Source: Halichondria panicea (lineage: Eukaryota > Porifera > Demospongiae > Suberitida > Halichondriidae). Taken from it: a stretch of 64,000 bases of DNA. A program made the position numbers and the translations under genes. The DNA is taken from the NCBI RefSeq assembly GCF_963675165.1, contig NC_087378.1, positions 1,605,525 through 1,669,524 of the forward strand. The letters are read 5' to 3'. A model generated the notes under the pieces. That model worked only from the letters and a program-made list of their open reading frames with translations. It did not search any database and was not told the DNA's origin. Below are positions 46,604 to 56,864 of the stretch, one piece after another (within the stretch, counting starts at the first letter, position 1; each line of letters begins with the position of its first letter).

Positions 46604-47552
46604 ATTGTGAGAAAGACGCGAGACACAATCAAGATTTTGCATTTCGAGTTTGATTATGAAGTGGGACTCCATCTGACTAAAACACTTGTGTCTAAAATTT
46701 GTAGCTATAAGTTTGTCTGATATCCTCTTGTCTTATATAATTTTGATGGTGCATGATGCCACGTGTATGTGTATATAGTGTGTCCACAGAATGAAGTGGT
46801 GGTTGTGGGAGTGGGTTACCATAATTAGTTTGTTATTCTAAGAATCTGATGTGTGCTTATGAGAATGCAAACAGTGCTTATAATTATAATAGTTACTTTA
46901 TCATCCCTATATAATGTGCATGCATGCTCTGCAAGTAGCTGTGTCATACTCTCTCACGGAGCTTGGGTGCCCTTATTACCTCGTGCCGTGCGCAGCAGGG
47001 GTAGAGTGATTGGTGTGTGTGTGTGTGTGTGTGGACACAAAAATGAGCTGTTAGAGCGAACTAACTTTCATGGACTGCTTTAAATGCTAACGAGACAGTC
47101 CATGGTTGAAAATAATAGGCTACTGATAGTTGAAACTTGTAGGCGATCTTTGAAGTCGGCAAGAAACACTGTTTTCTAATCGTATGTGGTTTTTAGATTC
47201 ATGATCATGCATTCCCATAATGCTAAGGTCGTTACGGTAAAAATTTGTAATCTGTTTGCCGCTGGGCGATGAAGCTCAACGCATGGGGTGAATGCTCTAT
47301 GAACATCGTTTAATTATAAGCACTTACTTTTATTTAATAAAAATTAATAGATATCACAGTCCCCCCCCAATATTGTTACATGCATGTTAAAGAAATCAGG
47401 GTATTAATAAGGTGTTAAAACATTAATTTGGGACAATGGATGGTTGTGTGTTCAATGGCTTACCATTACCATCATGCATAGTCTGCAAATGGGATACAAA
47501 ATATGTGTGCTGATTCACTCTGACTTTGTTAGTTCCATGTTGTGCAGTTCAA
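46604..47552. other. Convergent spacer between transporter 2 and the fibrinogen-like gene
   Basis: About 950 bp with no supported gene. The first 80 bp match the coding 3' end of transporter 1 but out of frame. 46740-46830 resembles 39630-39730 downstream of transporter 1. A short TG run lies at 47013-47032. Confidence 0.5.
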
Positions 47553-49017
47553 CTATCGTATATATATCTCCACAATCTCTATAGGTGTGTCTTCATTATA
47601 AGCACTACTGTCATAGCAAATCCGTAGCTCGATATCGTCTGTAGTCGGCTGAGGAAGTTGCTTGCAGAACCATGGCGGGTTGTTGAACTCACAGCAAGTA
47701 CTGGTACCCCCACATCCCTGACCGTCCCAGAGTGGATCATCAGGGTAGAATTGAATCTGGACCGCATCTCTACTAGCTGTGTCACAGAAGTAGTCTTGCC
47801 CTATGAATGGCGGAACAGATCCTGTGAAGTTAATGTTTGGTCGAGTACAAGGGCAATAGTAATTGGAACTTCCTGTTTCGTCTCGAGCTCCGGCAAATGT
47901 CCAGATGTGTTGTCATGGTGATTGTCCATGAGTTAGACTGATACCATCTAGGTAGGGTGAATCAATAGTTTTTTCGTTGTCTACATCGTATAAGACAAAA
48001 GCAGTCGTACTTCCATACTGATAAGCCTTGATCCGACCACAAGCCTGTGTGTACGCTACACCATGTGTCTGATAGGTAGTTGATACGCATCCGGATTGCC
48101 CATTACTTATTCTACCACATGTACGTAGTGGTGGTGTTTCCCTGGTTACTGTTGTAAACTCAGCTGGACAATTCTGGTTTGGGTCAGTCATGTCGAGGTT
48201 AGCTACTCTCATCCACCATCCATTGCTATTGCAGCTGCAGCTCTGTTTGTTTTTCTCACAGTAAACTTCAACAAGAGAGCTACTACCTGTTATCCAGTAG
48301 TCTCCTGAAGGTCTTTCCAGAGCCAGCTCTCTGCATGAGGCGATAGGGAACAAGGAGCTGCTCAGGAGAACGTTCCAAAGTTGTGTTATTAAATTTTGAT
48401 GTTCAAGAGATGTGTTCAGTAGTTGGGCATCTGCATGTGTGAGTATAGTATCTTACATACAATTGTGACTCTACGTAATTGTCTTACTCCCAGTTAAACT
48501 ATAGCTCACTTGTTTGTGCCAGGGAACTTGCTTGTGATGATGTCTGGTTCAGTTGCATCCTCAGCACACGAATTTCGTCTTGTATGGCGTCTGTCTGCTG
48601 GTGAGACTCTGACTGGAGGCTTTGGATTTGCTGGTTGGACACAACTAGAATGAGAGCCACAGCTGCAACAGCTGTAGCCAATGCTAACAGTGCCAATATA
48701 GCTACTACACAAATAGCTAGAGGTAGCTTCATTGACTTTGGAGTACCCTGGTAGTTATGGTCTCTTGGATCGAGTGGCTCTGTTGACTGCTCCTTTGCTT
48801 CTTGTCGACGTGGCGCTCGATCCAACATCTCATACGTATTCTCTGATGTGTTTTTTACAGCATGTTTCCCATAGGCTGGGTTAAAGCTCAGCATTTCATG
48901 TTTTTCGACTGACTGTGGCACATTTTCTCTCTCTGTTTCTCTATGAGCCACAGTCGCGTACATGTTGTCTGATGCAATCGCCTCAGGATACTTGACGTAG
49001 GCTGCATTGATCTCCAT
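47553..49017 (-). pseudogene. Type II membrane protein with fibrinogen-like C-terminal domain, one in-frame TGA
   Basis: Two exons, 49017-48510 and 48430-47553, phase-consistent, 461 codons plus the final TAG. Residues about 1-100 are a cytosolic part with Tyr motifs (NTYEML, AAYVKYP). About 102-130 are one transmembrane helix (LPLAICVVAILALLALATAV). A short coiled coil (QQIQSLQSESHQQTDAIQDE) follows, then a fibrinogen-related-like Cys-rich extracellular domain (GDYWIT, VYCEKN, GWWMRVANLDMTDP, DDPLWDGQGCGG, CCEFNNPPW, DDIELRICYD). An in-frame TGA at 47915-47913 splits this domain: the frame on both sides is intact and the position would fit Arg (CGA to TGA). So this is a recent pseudogene, a polymorphic null allele, a base error, or stop readthrough. 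Tyr motifs plus lectin-like ectodomain suggest a surface receptor, by inference. Confidence 0.8.
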
Positions 49018-49253
49018 TGCTATAACTTAGTGTGCTGAAGCTTGTTCTGTACTGCATGATCATTAATGTGTGCTTCATTATATGGGCTGGTTATTCCCTT
49101 GTATAAGATGTGTTGGGAAAGGCCAACCATGTGATGTTTACTAAAGAGGACTCTCTCATCTGGGGTCATTGTATAATCTTTCGTTGTTTTCTTAGCACTT
49201 GTTAAAGTAGAGTCTTATACGGATATGTCGTAAGCTGCTTAGTGGCTAAAACT

Positions 49254-49840
49254 TGTTTTCCCAACACAGCTGTCTTGTTCCAGATGGATTCACTGTGCAG
49301 TGCATGGCAGACCGGCAGACTACGTTGGCAGGGGCGTGTTCAACAAGGTATAATTATGTCATACAGTCCCTTCCGTGTTATATTACACGGTCGCATAGCC
49401 TCAAGGCATGATTTTGGTAAGGGGTGTGTGTTGTTTTTGTTGAGAATCGCGCTGAGATTTTTAATGATTATGCCTAGAGGGGCCTATAATTCTAGGCCCG
49501 GGGGGGGGGGGACCCAACATTTTTTAAACACTCGGTCTCATGCTGTATCTATTATATAAGTTCTCTGGTATAGCCTTGTGTACATAATGAGCATTATTAA
49601 TTAACTATGGCCGGGCCTGTAATCCTTTATGGGCCCAGAGGCACAACTGTAGTTAACATCAGTGATCTGAATTGACGTTATTAAATGGACCTGTCGTTAT
49701 AAATTATGTGTGCGATTTGTATGCTTTTGTACAGCTCTTTTACTGCCTCTTTATAATTTCCCCTGCAGACAAAGCCGGTAGAGGAGCGGCCATCTGAACT
49801 CGTGCAGAACGGAATGTTATGTAGGAGTGAAACATTAAAA
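49254..49840 (+). pseudogene. Relics of VPS11 exons 26 and 27 with 3' flank
   Basis: 49254-49348 resembles VPS11 exon 26 (compare 40805-40878): GATGGATTCACTGTG and GGCAGGGGCGTGTTCAACAA are kept, but insertions break the frame. 49730-49840 resembles exon 27 and its flank (compare 41060-41180): ACAAAGCCGGTAGAGGAG and ATGTTATGTAGGAGTGAAAC. The match continues through 49900-50080 into the flank also seen at 41250-41395. A G-run lies at 49500-49510. Confidence 0.85.
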
Positions 49841-50194
49841 CTATATATAGCTGTGTGTGTAGTCCTGATCCTGAGTAAAGGGAGACAAAAATTAATTTGT
49901 GTGTTGTTGTGCTGATTGCTTGCCAATGTGACCGGATGTGGTCAAGTTTATATCCGTTTTGTGGTTATAAAACTTGTTCTACATGTATCATTGAGCAAAG
50001 AGAAAGCAGTGTGTGTGTGCGATACTCTTGAACATAAGTATTGTTACAAGTACAAGTAAGTAAGTAATGTGATGTTTAAGAATATTGTGTTTCATAATTA
50101 TTTGCATGGCTACCAGTAGTAGTAGACAGTTTGTCAACTTCATGTAGATCTAAACTATTAATTATCAAATACTCAATTTCAGAATTGAACTGAA

Positions 50195-52522
50195 ATGTCT
50201 TACGATGGTGAATCAAAAGCTGAAGCTCTTGAGCGGCAACAGAGAGAGCAAGAAGCAGACGCATTCCTAGCTGCCCTCGGTCCCTCCTTCCGAGCCCCCT
50301 CCCCTCTGTCTCAAAGGATCCAGCCGTCCCAACAAGCTGCCTCATCGGCCGCAAAGAAAGGACCCACACAGAGAGTCGTCAATGTGCCTGGACCGGTAAC
50401 CACAACTACGAGATCTATTGCCGTTGGTAAAGACAGTAAAAATGTCATTTCTTCTCTCACGACTAATCTACAACTTATGGAGGCAGAGGAAAAAAGACAA
50501 GAAGCGCTCAAGCGACTCAAAGCCACTCATCGCAGTGTAAACAAAGACAGTGTGATTGTAGCTGATCCAGCACCTGCCATATCAGTGAACCGTTCAGCTC
50601 AGAAACCGAGCACTCGAACATTCTCAAGTGGTGTAGCTAAGGACCAAACCGATGGAAAGAGCCAAACCAAGCCAGTTTCAAAACCTACTCCAGTGAATTC
50701 TGCTGCTAATCTAAAGAAAACCACGACCATTGAAAAGCCTCCACCTCCAAGTTCTGTTATAAAGAAGCCGTCACCTCCAGTCACCACCCAACAGAAGTCG
50801 CCTGAGCCACCTAAACTAGTATCAAATGGTGTTGCCGTTAACAAGCCCAATCCCCCTACTAGCTCCGGCCTACCATATGCAGCAACTGTATACGGTCAGC
50901 CCAAGAAATCGCCAACTCCTGAGGCTCCAAAATCAAGTCTTCCGTATGCAGGCACAGTTTATGGTCAGCCCAAGAGCAATTCTCAAGTATCCACAAATAC
51001 TGCTAACACTCAACAAGCTACAAAGTCTGCTACTGCCGAGGTAACCAAGCCAAGTGTACCATTCGCTGGTGCTTCTTACGGGAAGATATCACCTACACAG
51101 AAACCAATCGAAACCAAACCTATCCCACCTCCAGCTGCAGTTGCAAAGCCTAAGACACCAACAGCATCGACAGTGGTTAGTAAACCAGCCCCTCCTGTTG
51201 TGAACGTATCTCCACGAGCAAGTCCTATTTTGAACTCGGCCCCGAAAGTCGTTGCACAGCCCAAGGCACCAGTTGTGAATAAACCAGCTCCTCCTGTTGT
51301 TAACGTATCTCCACGAGCAAGTCCTATTTTGAACTCAGCCCCGAAAGTCGTTGCACAGCCTAAGGCACCAGTTGTGAATAAACCAACCCCCCCTCCTGTT
51401 GTGAACTCATCTCCAAAGCCAAGTCGTTCTGTCCCAACTGCTCCCCCTATTTCTACCCCATCTGCTCAGCAAAAATCTCCAGAGCCACCTAAGACAGTCA
51501 CACCATCTGTAACACAAGCAAAGGCTTCACCAATTGCCAAAAATACTGTTTCACAAGCCAAGGCTCAAATCACTACTCCCAATAAGCCTGCTCAACCTAC
51601 CCAAGGGACTGCCATTGCCACGCGAAAGATAGGGGATACGACCACAGTTGTTACTTGTAAACCTGGGTTTGAAAATTTGAAGGCTGCAAAATTTCTTGCT
51701 AGTGGACGAGGACCTCAAGAAACTGGACCTAAAAGCACCCTCGGCTCTGGCTTCAAAGGAGACCTCACTACAAGACTGCAGGGAAGCACAAGTCTTTTTA
51801 AGACTGAAGAAGAGCTGCTTGATGGAAAAAAGAAAAAGGTACAGCTGGGAAGAGTGCTTGATGATCCTCCAGCCCCTAAAGAGGAGCCGAAAATTCAGCA
51901 AAAGACTGAACCGAAAGTGAATGCACCAAAGGTTGTGAACTCATCACCCAGTGTACCCAAAGCCTCTATTGTCAAGGCAGCAGCTAATATACAAGTGATA
52001 CGGCCTGTTAGTCCTGCTCCCAAACCAGCTCCTCAAGCTACACCACCTCCTGTAATCAAGTCCTTACCAGTCGCTGAAAAGACTCCTGAAGCACCACCGC
52101 CCCCACCTCCACAAGCTGTACTAGCTCCACCGCCCCCACCTCCACAAGCTGTACCAGCTCCACCGCCCCCACCTCCACAAGCTGCACCAGCTCCTCCGCC
52201 CCCACCTCCACAAGCTGTACCAGCTCCACCACCCCCACCCCCACAATCGGCACCAGCTCCACCACCCCCACCTCCACAAGGGACACCATCTGGAGGACCA
52301 CCCCCTCCCCCACCCCCTGGCGGAGCGCCTCCTCCACCTCCACCGCCCCCTCCACCTCCACCTATCGGGTTCGTCCCCCCAAAGAAGCCGATGACGGATC
52401 CTTCGATGGCAGTCAGTAGCAAAAAGAGTAAACCAGCAGTGAGCAAGCCACAGTCGGTGGATATGGCAGCCATGTTCCAAGCTGAGCTAATGAACAAGCT
52501 GAAAAAGAAGAGTGGAAATTGA
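50195..52522 (+). CDS. Proline-rich, FH1-like low-complexity protein, family unknown
   Basis: Single exon, 775 residues, start MSYDGESKAEALERQQREQE. Almost all of it is predicted disordered, rich in Pro, Ala, Lys, Ser, Val and Thr. Internal repeats: (L/V)P(Y/F)A(A/G)(T/A)xYGxxK three times (about residues 225-300), and PPVVNVSPRASPILNSAPKV twice in tandem (about residues 330-395) plus a partial third. The only ordered-looking segment is about residues 480-560 (GFENLKAAKFLASGRGP, GFKGDLTTRLQGSTSLFKTE). About residues 630-730 hold repeated APPPPPPQ units and a run of Pro. The C-terminus is basic (SVDMAAMFQAELMNKLKKKS). Poly-Pro could bind profilin, SH3, WW or EVH1 domains, suggesting an actin-scaffold role; that is inference. 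Its upstream flank derives from the VPS11 3' flank. Confidence 0.8.
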   Translation: MSYDGESKAEALERQQREQEADAFLAALGPSFRAPSPLSQRIQPSQQAASSAAKKGPTQRVVNVPGPVTTTTRSIAVGKDSKNVISSLTTNLQLMEAEEKRQEALKRLKATHRSVNKDSVIVADPAPAISVNRSAQKPSTRTFSSGVAKDQTDGKSQTKPVSKPTPVNSAANLKKTTTIEKPPPPSSVIKKPSPPVTTQQKSPEPPKLVSNGVAVNKPNPPTSSGLPYAATVYGQPKKSPTPEAPKSSLPYAGTVYGQPKSNSQVSTNTANTQQATKSATAEVTKPSVPFAGASYGKISPTQKPIETKPIPPPAAVAKPKTPTASTVVSKPAPPVVNVSPRASPILNSAPKVVAQPKAPVVNKPAPPVVNVSPRASPILNSAPKVVAQPKAPVVNKPTPPPVVNSSPKPSRSVPTAPPISTPSAQQKSPEPPKTVTPSVTQAKASPIAKNTVSQAKAQITTPNKPAQPTQGTAIATRKIGDTTTVVTCKPGFENLKAAKFLASGRGPQETGPKSTLGSGFKGDLTTRLQGSTSLFKTEEELLDGKKKKVQLGRVLDDPPAPKEEPKIQQKTEPKVNAPKVVNSSPSVPKASIVKAAANIQVIRPVSPAPKPAPQATPPPVIKSLPVAEKTPEAPPPPPPQAVLAPPPPPPQAVPAPPPPPPQAAPAPPPPPPQAVPAPPPPPPQSAPAPPPPPPQGTPSGGPPPPPPPGGAPPPPPPPPPPPPIGFVPPKKPMTDPSMAVSSKKSKPAVSKPQSVDMAAMFQAELMNKLKKKSGN

Positions 52523-53743
52523 ATTAAGGTGAGTTGTTAGCCAAATATAAACCTACGCTTAAAATTGTTTGAATATGTGCTAGGAATGTTTTGGTACCAA
52601 CGGTTTCTTCCTGCTTGTTGTTTTCCCAATTTAGAGTAAATATTGAAGGGAACCTAAGAGGTGTACGCACTAGAATTGCCATTTTTGACTAGGTGTCGTG
52701 AATGTGTGGGCTTGTACTGCTTCCTAAAGTAATGTATTCTCAAAGAGCCAGCTGATGTCTGGAGTATGTGCACACCTTGTAGTAGTTCAGGAGATTTGGG
52801 GTATGTGAATTGTTATCAATGATAATTTGCCAAATTGAGTTGGTCCTAATTCTTTGACTGCCAACACTAGATGTTCTGTCTGCCCTAATATGGTTCTGTG
52901 TGTGTGTGTGTGTGTCAGCTAGTGTATATAGCTGCTGCATTATTGTCAGGATGCAGTGAGATAAGTGCTTATCTAAGGCAAAGTGAATGTATGTACATGT
53001 TCATTTTCTTAGTATAAGGAGTTTTTGTGTGTTTTGTATTGGGGGTTGGTAGATTGATCTATAGGTTATAAGCTAAATAAGCATGTCGATCAACTTCATT
53101 GTATTTTCAGTCGATATGATAGTGGCCGGGACAATACCGGTCAACACGTGCAACATGTGCAGCTATCTTACACCAATAATGAAATCACCTGACAATGTGT
53201 GTAGGGTATTGTGGTACCAAATAAATAGGGCAGGCCGAAATCAACCTGAAATAACTGACCCTTGTATAATATAATTTGTGGCCTGGCATTCATTTACAAA
53301 GCATTCCAATAATATGTATATACATAATGTCTTTTTTGTGTGGTCACCCAATTGCTCTAGTTACAGACAGCTTTGTCAATTTTTGATGGGTACGTAAGGT
53401 AACTAACTACAGTGGCGTGGCTGGGTGCATACATATATCTAGTTTTGCTCTGCTATGACATATTATTTATTCTGTCCACTTGCAGGTTTACGGTGGTGCA
53501 GTCTATCAAGCAGCTATAGATATAAATTATACAATTAACACTTTCATTTATAGTAGTGTGTGCCACTTATTTTTGTAATCAGCACAGATTGTAATCAGCG
53601 CATGTACACAGTCAGTTTCAGAATTTGCTTTATGCCAACAATTGTCACATTGAAAGTTTGGAATACATGTAGGTGTCTAAAATATGAATATGAGATCACA
53701 TAATTAATTATGAAGTGCGAAAATGTCATGGTAGTTTGTGTAA
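52523..53743. other. Convergent spacer between proline-rich gene and ABHD3-like gene A
   Basis: 1.2 kb between converging stop codons. It has a (TG)n run near 52898-52915. No gene or inverted-repeat element recognised. Confidence 0.5.
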
Positions 53744-56590
53744 TCAGACAAAAGCATCGTGTTCAAACACGGCTCTGATGAACTGTATCAGTGCTCTGTC
53801 CATGAGGTTCTTGTTGGTAGGCAGCAGTCCCTCCATGAACCCAATGTGACCACCTCTTCTCGTGGTGACCAGGATCAGGTTAGGGTTGCTCCTTGCACCC
53901 TCTTCAGGAATCACTGCACATTCAAACAAATACACAGTATGGAATTAGTGACGCAATACACAGTATGGAAGTAAGTGCTCTTAGAACATTATGAATATTC
54001 ATGCAACCTTTGATGATGATAACCTGCCAGCGGGTGATGCATTTTCTAAGCCAGATGGACCTATGACATTATGTAGTATGGCTAATAATAAATTATACCA
54101 GGTCAATTATTAGAAGCCACTATCGCAGACCAGAGGAGGAGGTCTGACACGAGTACCTCGATTAGGCTGAAATTGAGTTATTAGTCCCATGCATCAATGA
54201 CTTTACTGTTGACGTGACCAAGCCTAATCGAGGTACTCGTGTCTACCTTCTCTGATCATAGACGCAATACAGCAAGAAATTAAGAGTTCCTTCCTGTTCT
54301 TGTGTGGTTGCTAAATCATAACTGTGGTAACTCCTATTCCTTTGTACATTTATGCATGTATGTAAGTAAACAATACATTCCTTCACAATTGTATCAAAAC
54401 TTCCAATACACCTATACACCTAGTGATTTGTGAGGCAATTAGTTGGTTAAGACAACCAGCTTGTATGTTATTTGGAACCGTTATGCAGTTGGGAATTAAG
54501 TTCAGACCACTTACAAAGGCAAAAGAGTCACTGTTTGGGTGCAAGCAATGTAAGGACTTATTCTAGTTACGTGAGATTTGGACTGATAAGAGCTCACCAT
54601 ATTCAGGTGTGAATGGGTCGTCATCAGCGTTCAAGCTTAGTATTGGGATTGTGAAGTCGGAGATCAGTGCGGTTGGAGAGCAAGCACTGAAGAGATCTTG
54701 GAAATTTTTGTATCCAAACATGGGGAAGACTAGCACCTCTGTGAATTGGCGGAAGTCCGTACACTGGATGGATAATAAAGAGAGATGAGGATACACGGAG
54801 TTATGTTATGGCTACTAATAGTCAGTTAGATGGCCAACTTTAACTTCACAATGAATAAAATCGTCGTGGATGTTATCAGTAATATACCTGAAGAGCTTTG
54901 TTGTAATCAAAACATAGTTCCCCTTTCTGTGAACTTTCTTCAAAAACTGCTCTGTTTCTGTGAGAGAAAGAACCAAAGCTTAACACCACGTTGGCTATCA
55001 CTCTGTGTTTATGTTTTTGAGAAAAGTGAAAATTGAACCCGAAAACTAACATTGGCGACTACAAAAGCTATACACCTGGCTGTGGACTTACTCTCTTAGA
55101 ACATCTTTGAAGTTGTTACACAGGTGCCTATTGAGAGTGTACTTATTGAGGGGACTGTGAATCACTTTGTTTGTCTCCATGGGATCCCAGACGGTGGATA
55201 TCAGGAAGAGAGCTTTGAGTGGACAAGTCTTGCCTTGCCTCTTACACACCGCCACATACTTGAGCAGCTGCATTCTGTACATACAACAACATAGCACTGT
55301 CAATAATGAAGAAGATAATAGCTGTACAGGGAAGTCTCTTAGTGTGCAAGTGGTTCTGTTAGACTATTAGGGATTACAATGTTATGATACATACGTTCCC
55401 ATGGAAGCACCGACTGCTAGCAGTGGGGCTTTAGGGAGCTTGGTTGTGATATGGCTGATAACGTCAGTGAGGTCACTAATGTCTGATCCAACATACGTTC
55501 TGGGAGTCTAAAGCGAGTGTGTACATTGTAAGAGAATGACACCACATAAAAACTTCCATAGTTCTCAATATAATTATACGATACTTACTGACAGTTTAGT
55601 GTAGCCACAACCTCTGTAGTTAAACACAACGGCCCTAAACAGAAAAAAAGTGATCTTAAGTTGGCATACAAAAACAGATCCCAGTTTATTAAGAAATAGA
55701 AAGTAGTTAATTATTTGTTATGTTAGTAGAGCCTGAGGCTTGGGAGAAAATCATCTCCCTTAAAATAAACAAGCAGCTTTCCCTTACCTGTATCCTAGTC
55801 CTTTCATGTCGTTAATCCAGTGCCGAACATAGTTCTCGTTACTACTTCCTAGAGAGGATGAACACACAATCCATACAAAAGTAGCCATCAATAATAATTG
55901 ATTTTTAAGTGTAGTTCAACACAACAAGACGGGAATTATATACATTACAGTGATGTCATACCAGTGATTCCAGGCAGCATGAGTACAGTTGGTTGTTCAT
56001 CTGTCTTCTCATTGAACCAGTCCAAGCACACGTGACCATCATCACTCTTCATTGTCACCGTCTCCCTGAATAAAATGCACTAACTATTAAATAAAAATCA
56101 TAGCTAGTCAGAAAATAATAAAATTAAATCATTATCGCTATTGAACTTCTGACCGTCTTCTCTCTTCCTTTGGGAAAGTCTGTATAGCAACTCTAATGAT
56201 CGATTGCATGTATGCATTAGGAGCCCACGGTGTGAGTCGATACTTCTCAAAGAACACAGGACAGTGCTTCTTTAGAGCTGCCATACGTCCAGGGTCGTGA
56301 CAGACAACCTTTGGTTTCTTCACCATCACGTATTGGTAGTACGCCGAATAGAGGAGGAGCAGAGATAGACTGATTGTGAATAAGCACAGCCAGGGAATGC
56401 AGACCTCTAATACAGGTACCACGTCGTCACAGGTGAGCTCGATATTCTTAAAGTGGTCACTTTGGATTGGGAGCAGATCACTTGTTAATGTTGGAGAGAT
56501 TATGGTCTCGTTTATGAGCCGACACAGAAACCCCAGGTGAGCATTGAGCCCCAGGCTGTAGAGCACGGGCAGGGAGTAGTAGTCATCCAT
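53744..56590 (-). CDS. ABHD1/ABHD3-like alpha/beta hydrolase (copy A)
   Basis: Membrane-anchored hydrolase of the ABHD1/2/3/15 group (ABHD3 is a phospholipase on medium-chain and oxidised phosphatidylcholines). Nine exons, 449 residues: 56590-56154, 56065-55962, 55848-55788, 55634-55589, 55507-55395, 55274-55092, 54957-54888, 54763-54598, 53913-53744. One transmembrane helix at about residues 80-105 (LFTISLSLLLLYSAYYQYV). Family motifs: TPWAPNAYMQSI, VLMLPGITG (oxyanion strand), NYRGCGY, the nucleophile elbow GASMG, the acid region NADDDPFTPEY, and the catalytic His in RRGGHIGFMEGLLP. The first ATG is at 56590; the frame extends two codons upstream without ATG. It contains a MITE-like element in intron 8. 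Tandem with a paralogue of identical exon structure. Confidence 0.92.
54122..54263. mobile_element. MITE-like element related to 15114-15285
   Basis: Element 54131-54254 (124 bp) has inverted ends CAGAGGAGGAGGTCTGACAC and rc CAGAGAAGGTAGACACGAGT, sharing GACACGAGTACCTCGATTAG. The start CAGAGGAGG equals the element at 15114. Flanking 9-mers ATCGCAGAC (54122-54130) and ATCATAGAC (54255-54263) agree at 7 of 9 bases, an eroded target duplication. Located in intron 8 of ABHD3-like gene A. Confidence 0.8.
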
Positions 56591-56864
56591 CGCCACCTGA
56601 ATAGCTAGTTTATAGCACCAGTACCACTGCCTTGACTTTTAATCTTCTGTCAATCTTTGTTTGTTTAGGAAAGCTATTAATTGGAGGCGTGGCTGGCTCG
56701 TATGCACGATGATTATTGTACATGTAGGCGTGGCTCGTTCATTTTTTTGCAAAATGGTGGTCGGTGGTACACAATAATGAGATGCCTACAGCATGCATGC
56801 AATAGAACATGATTCTTGCAAATTTGAAAGAGCTAAGGGGCATTAATTGAGTCAATCATTGAGT

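Noticed and set aside
47913-47915. Selenocysteine codon at the in-frame TGA
   Set aside because: The position fits Arg in this family and the domain is not a known selenoprotein; no SECIS-like element was looked for successfully, so a nonsense change is simpler.
52033-52497. Glycine-rich open frame antisense to the proline-rich gene
   Set aside because: Reverse complement of CCN proline codons gives GGN glycine; a shadow of the real gene.
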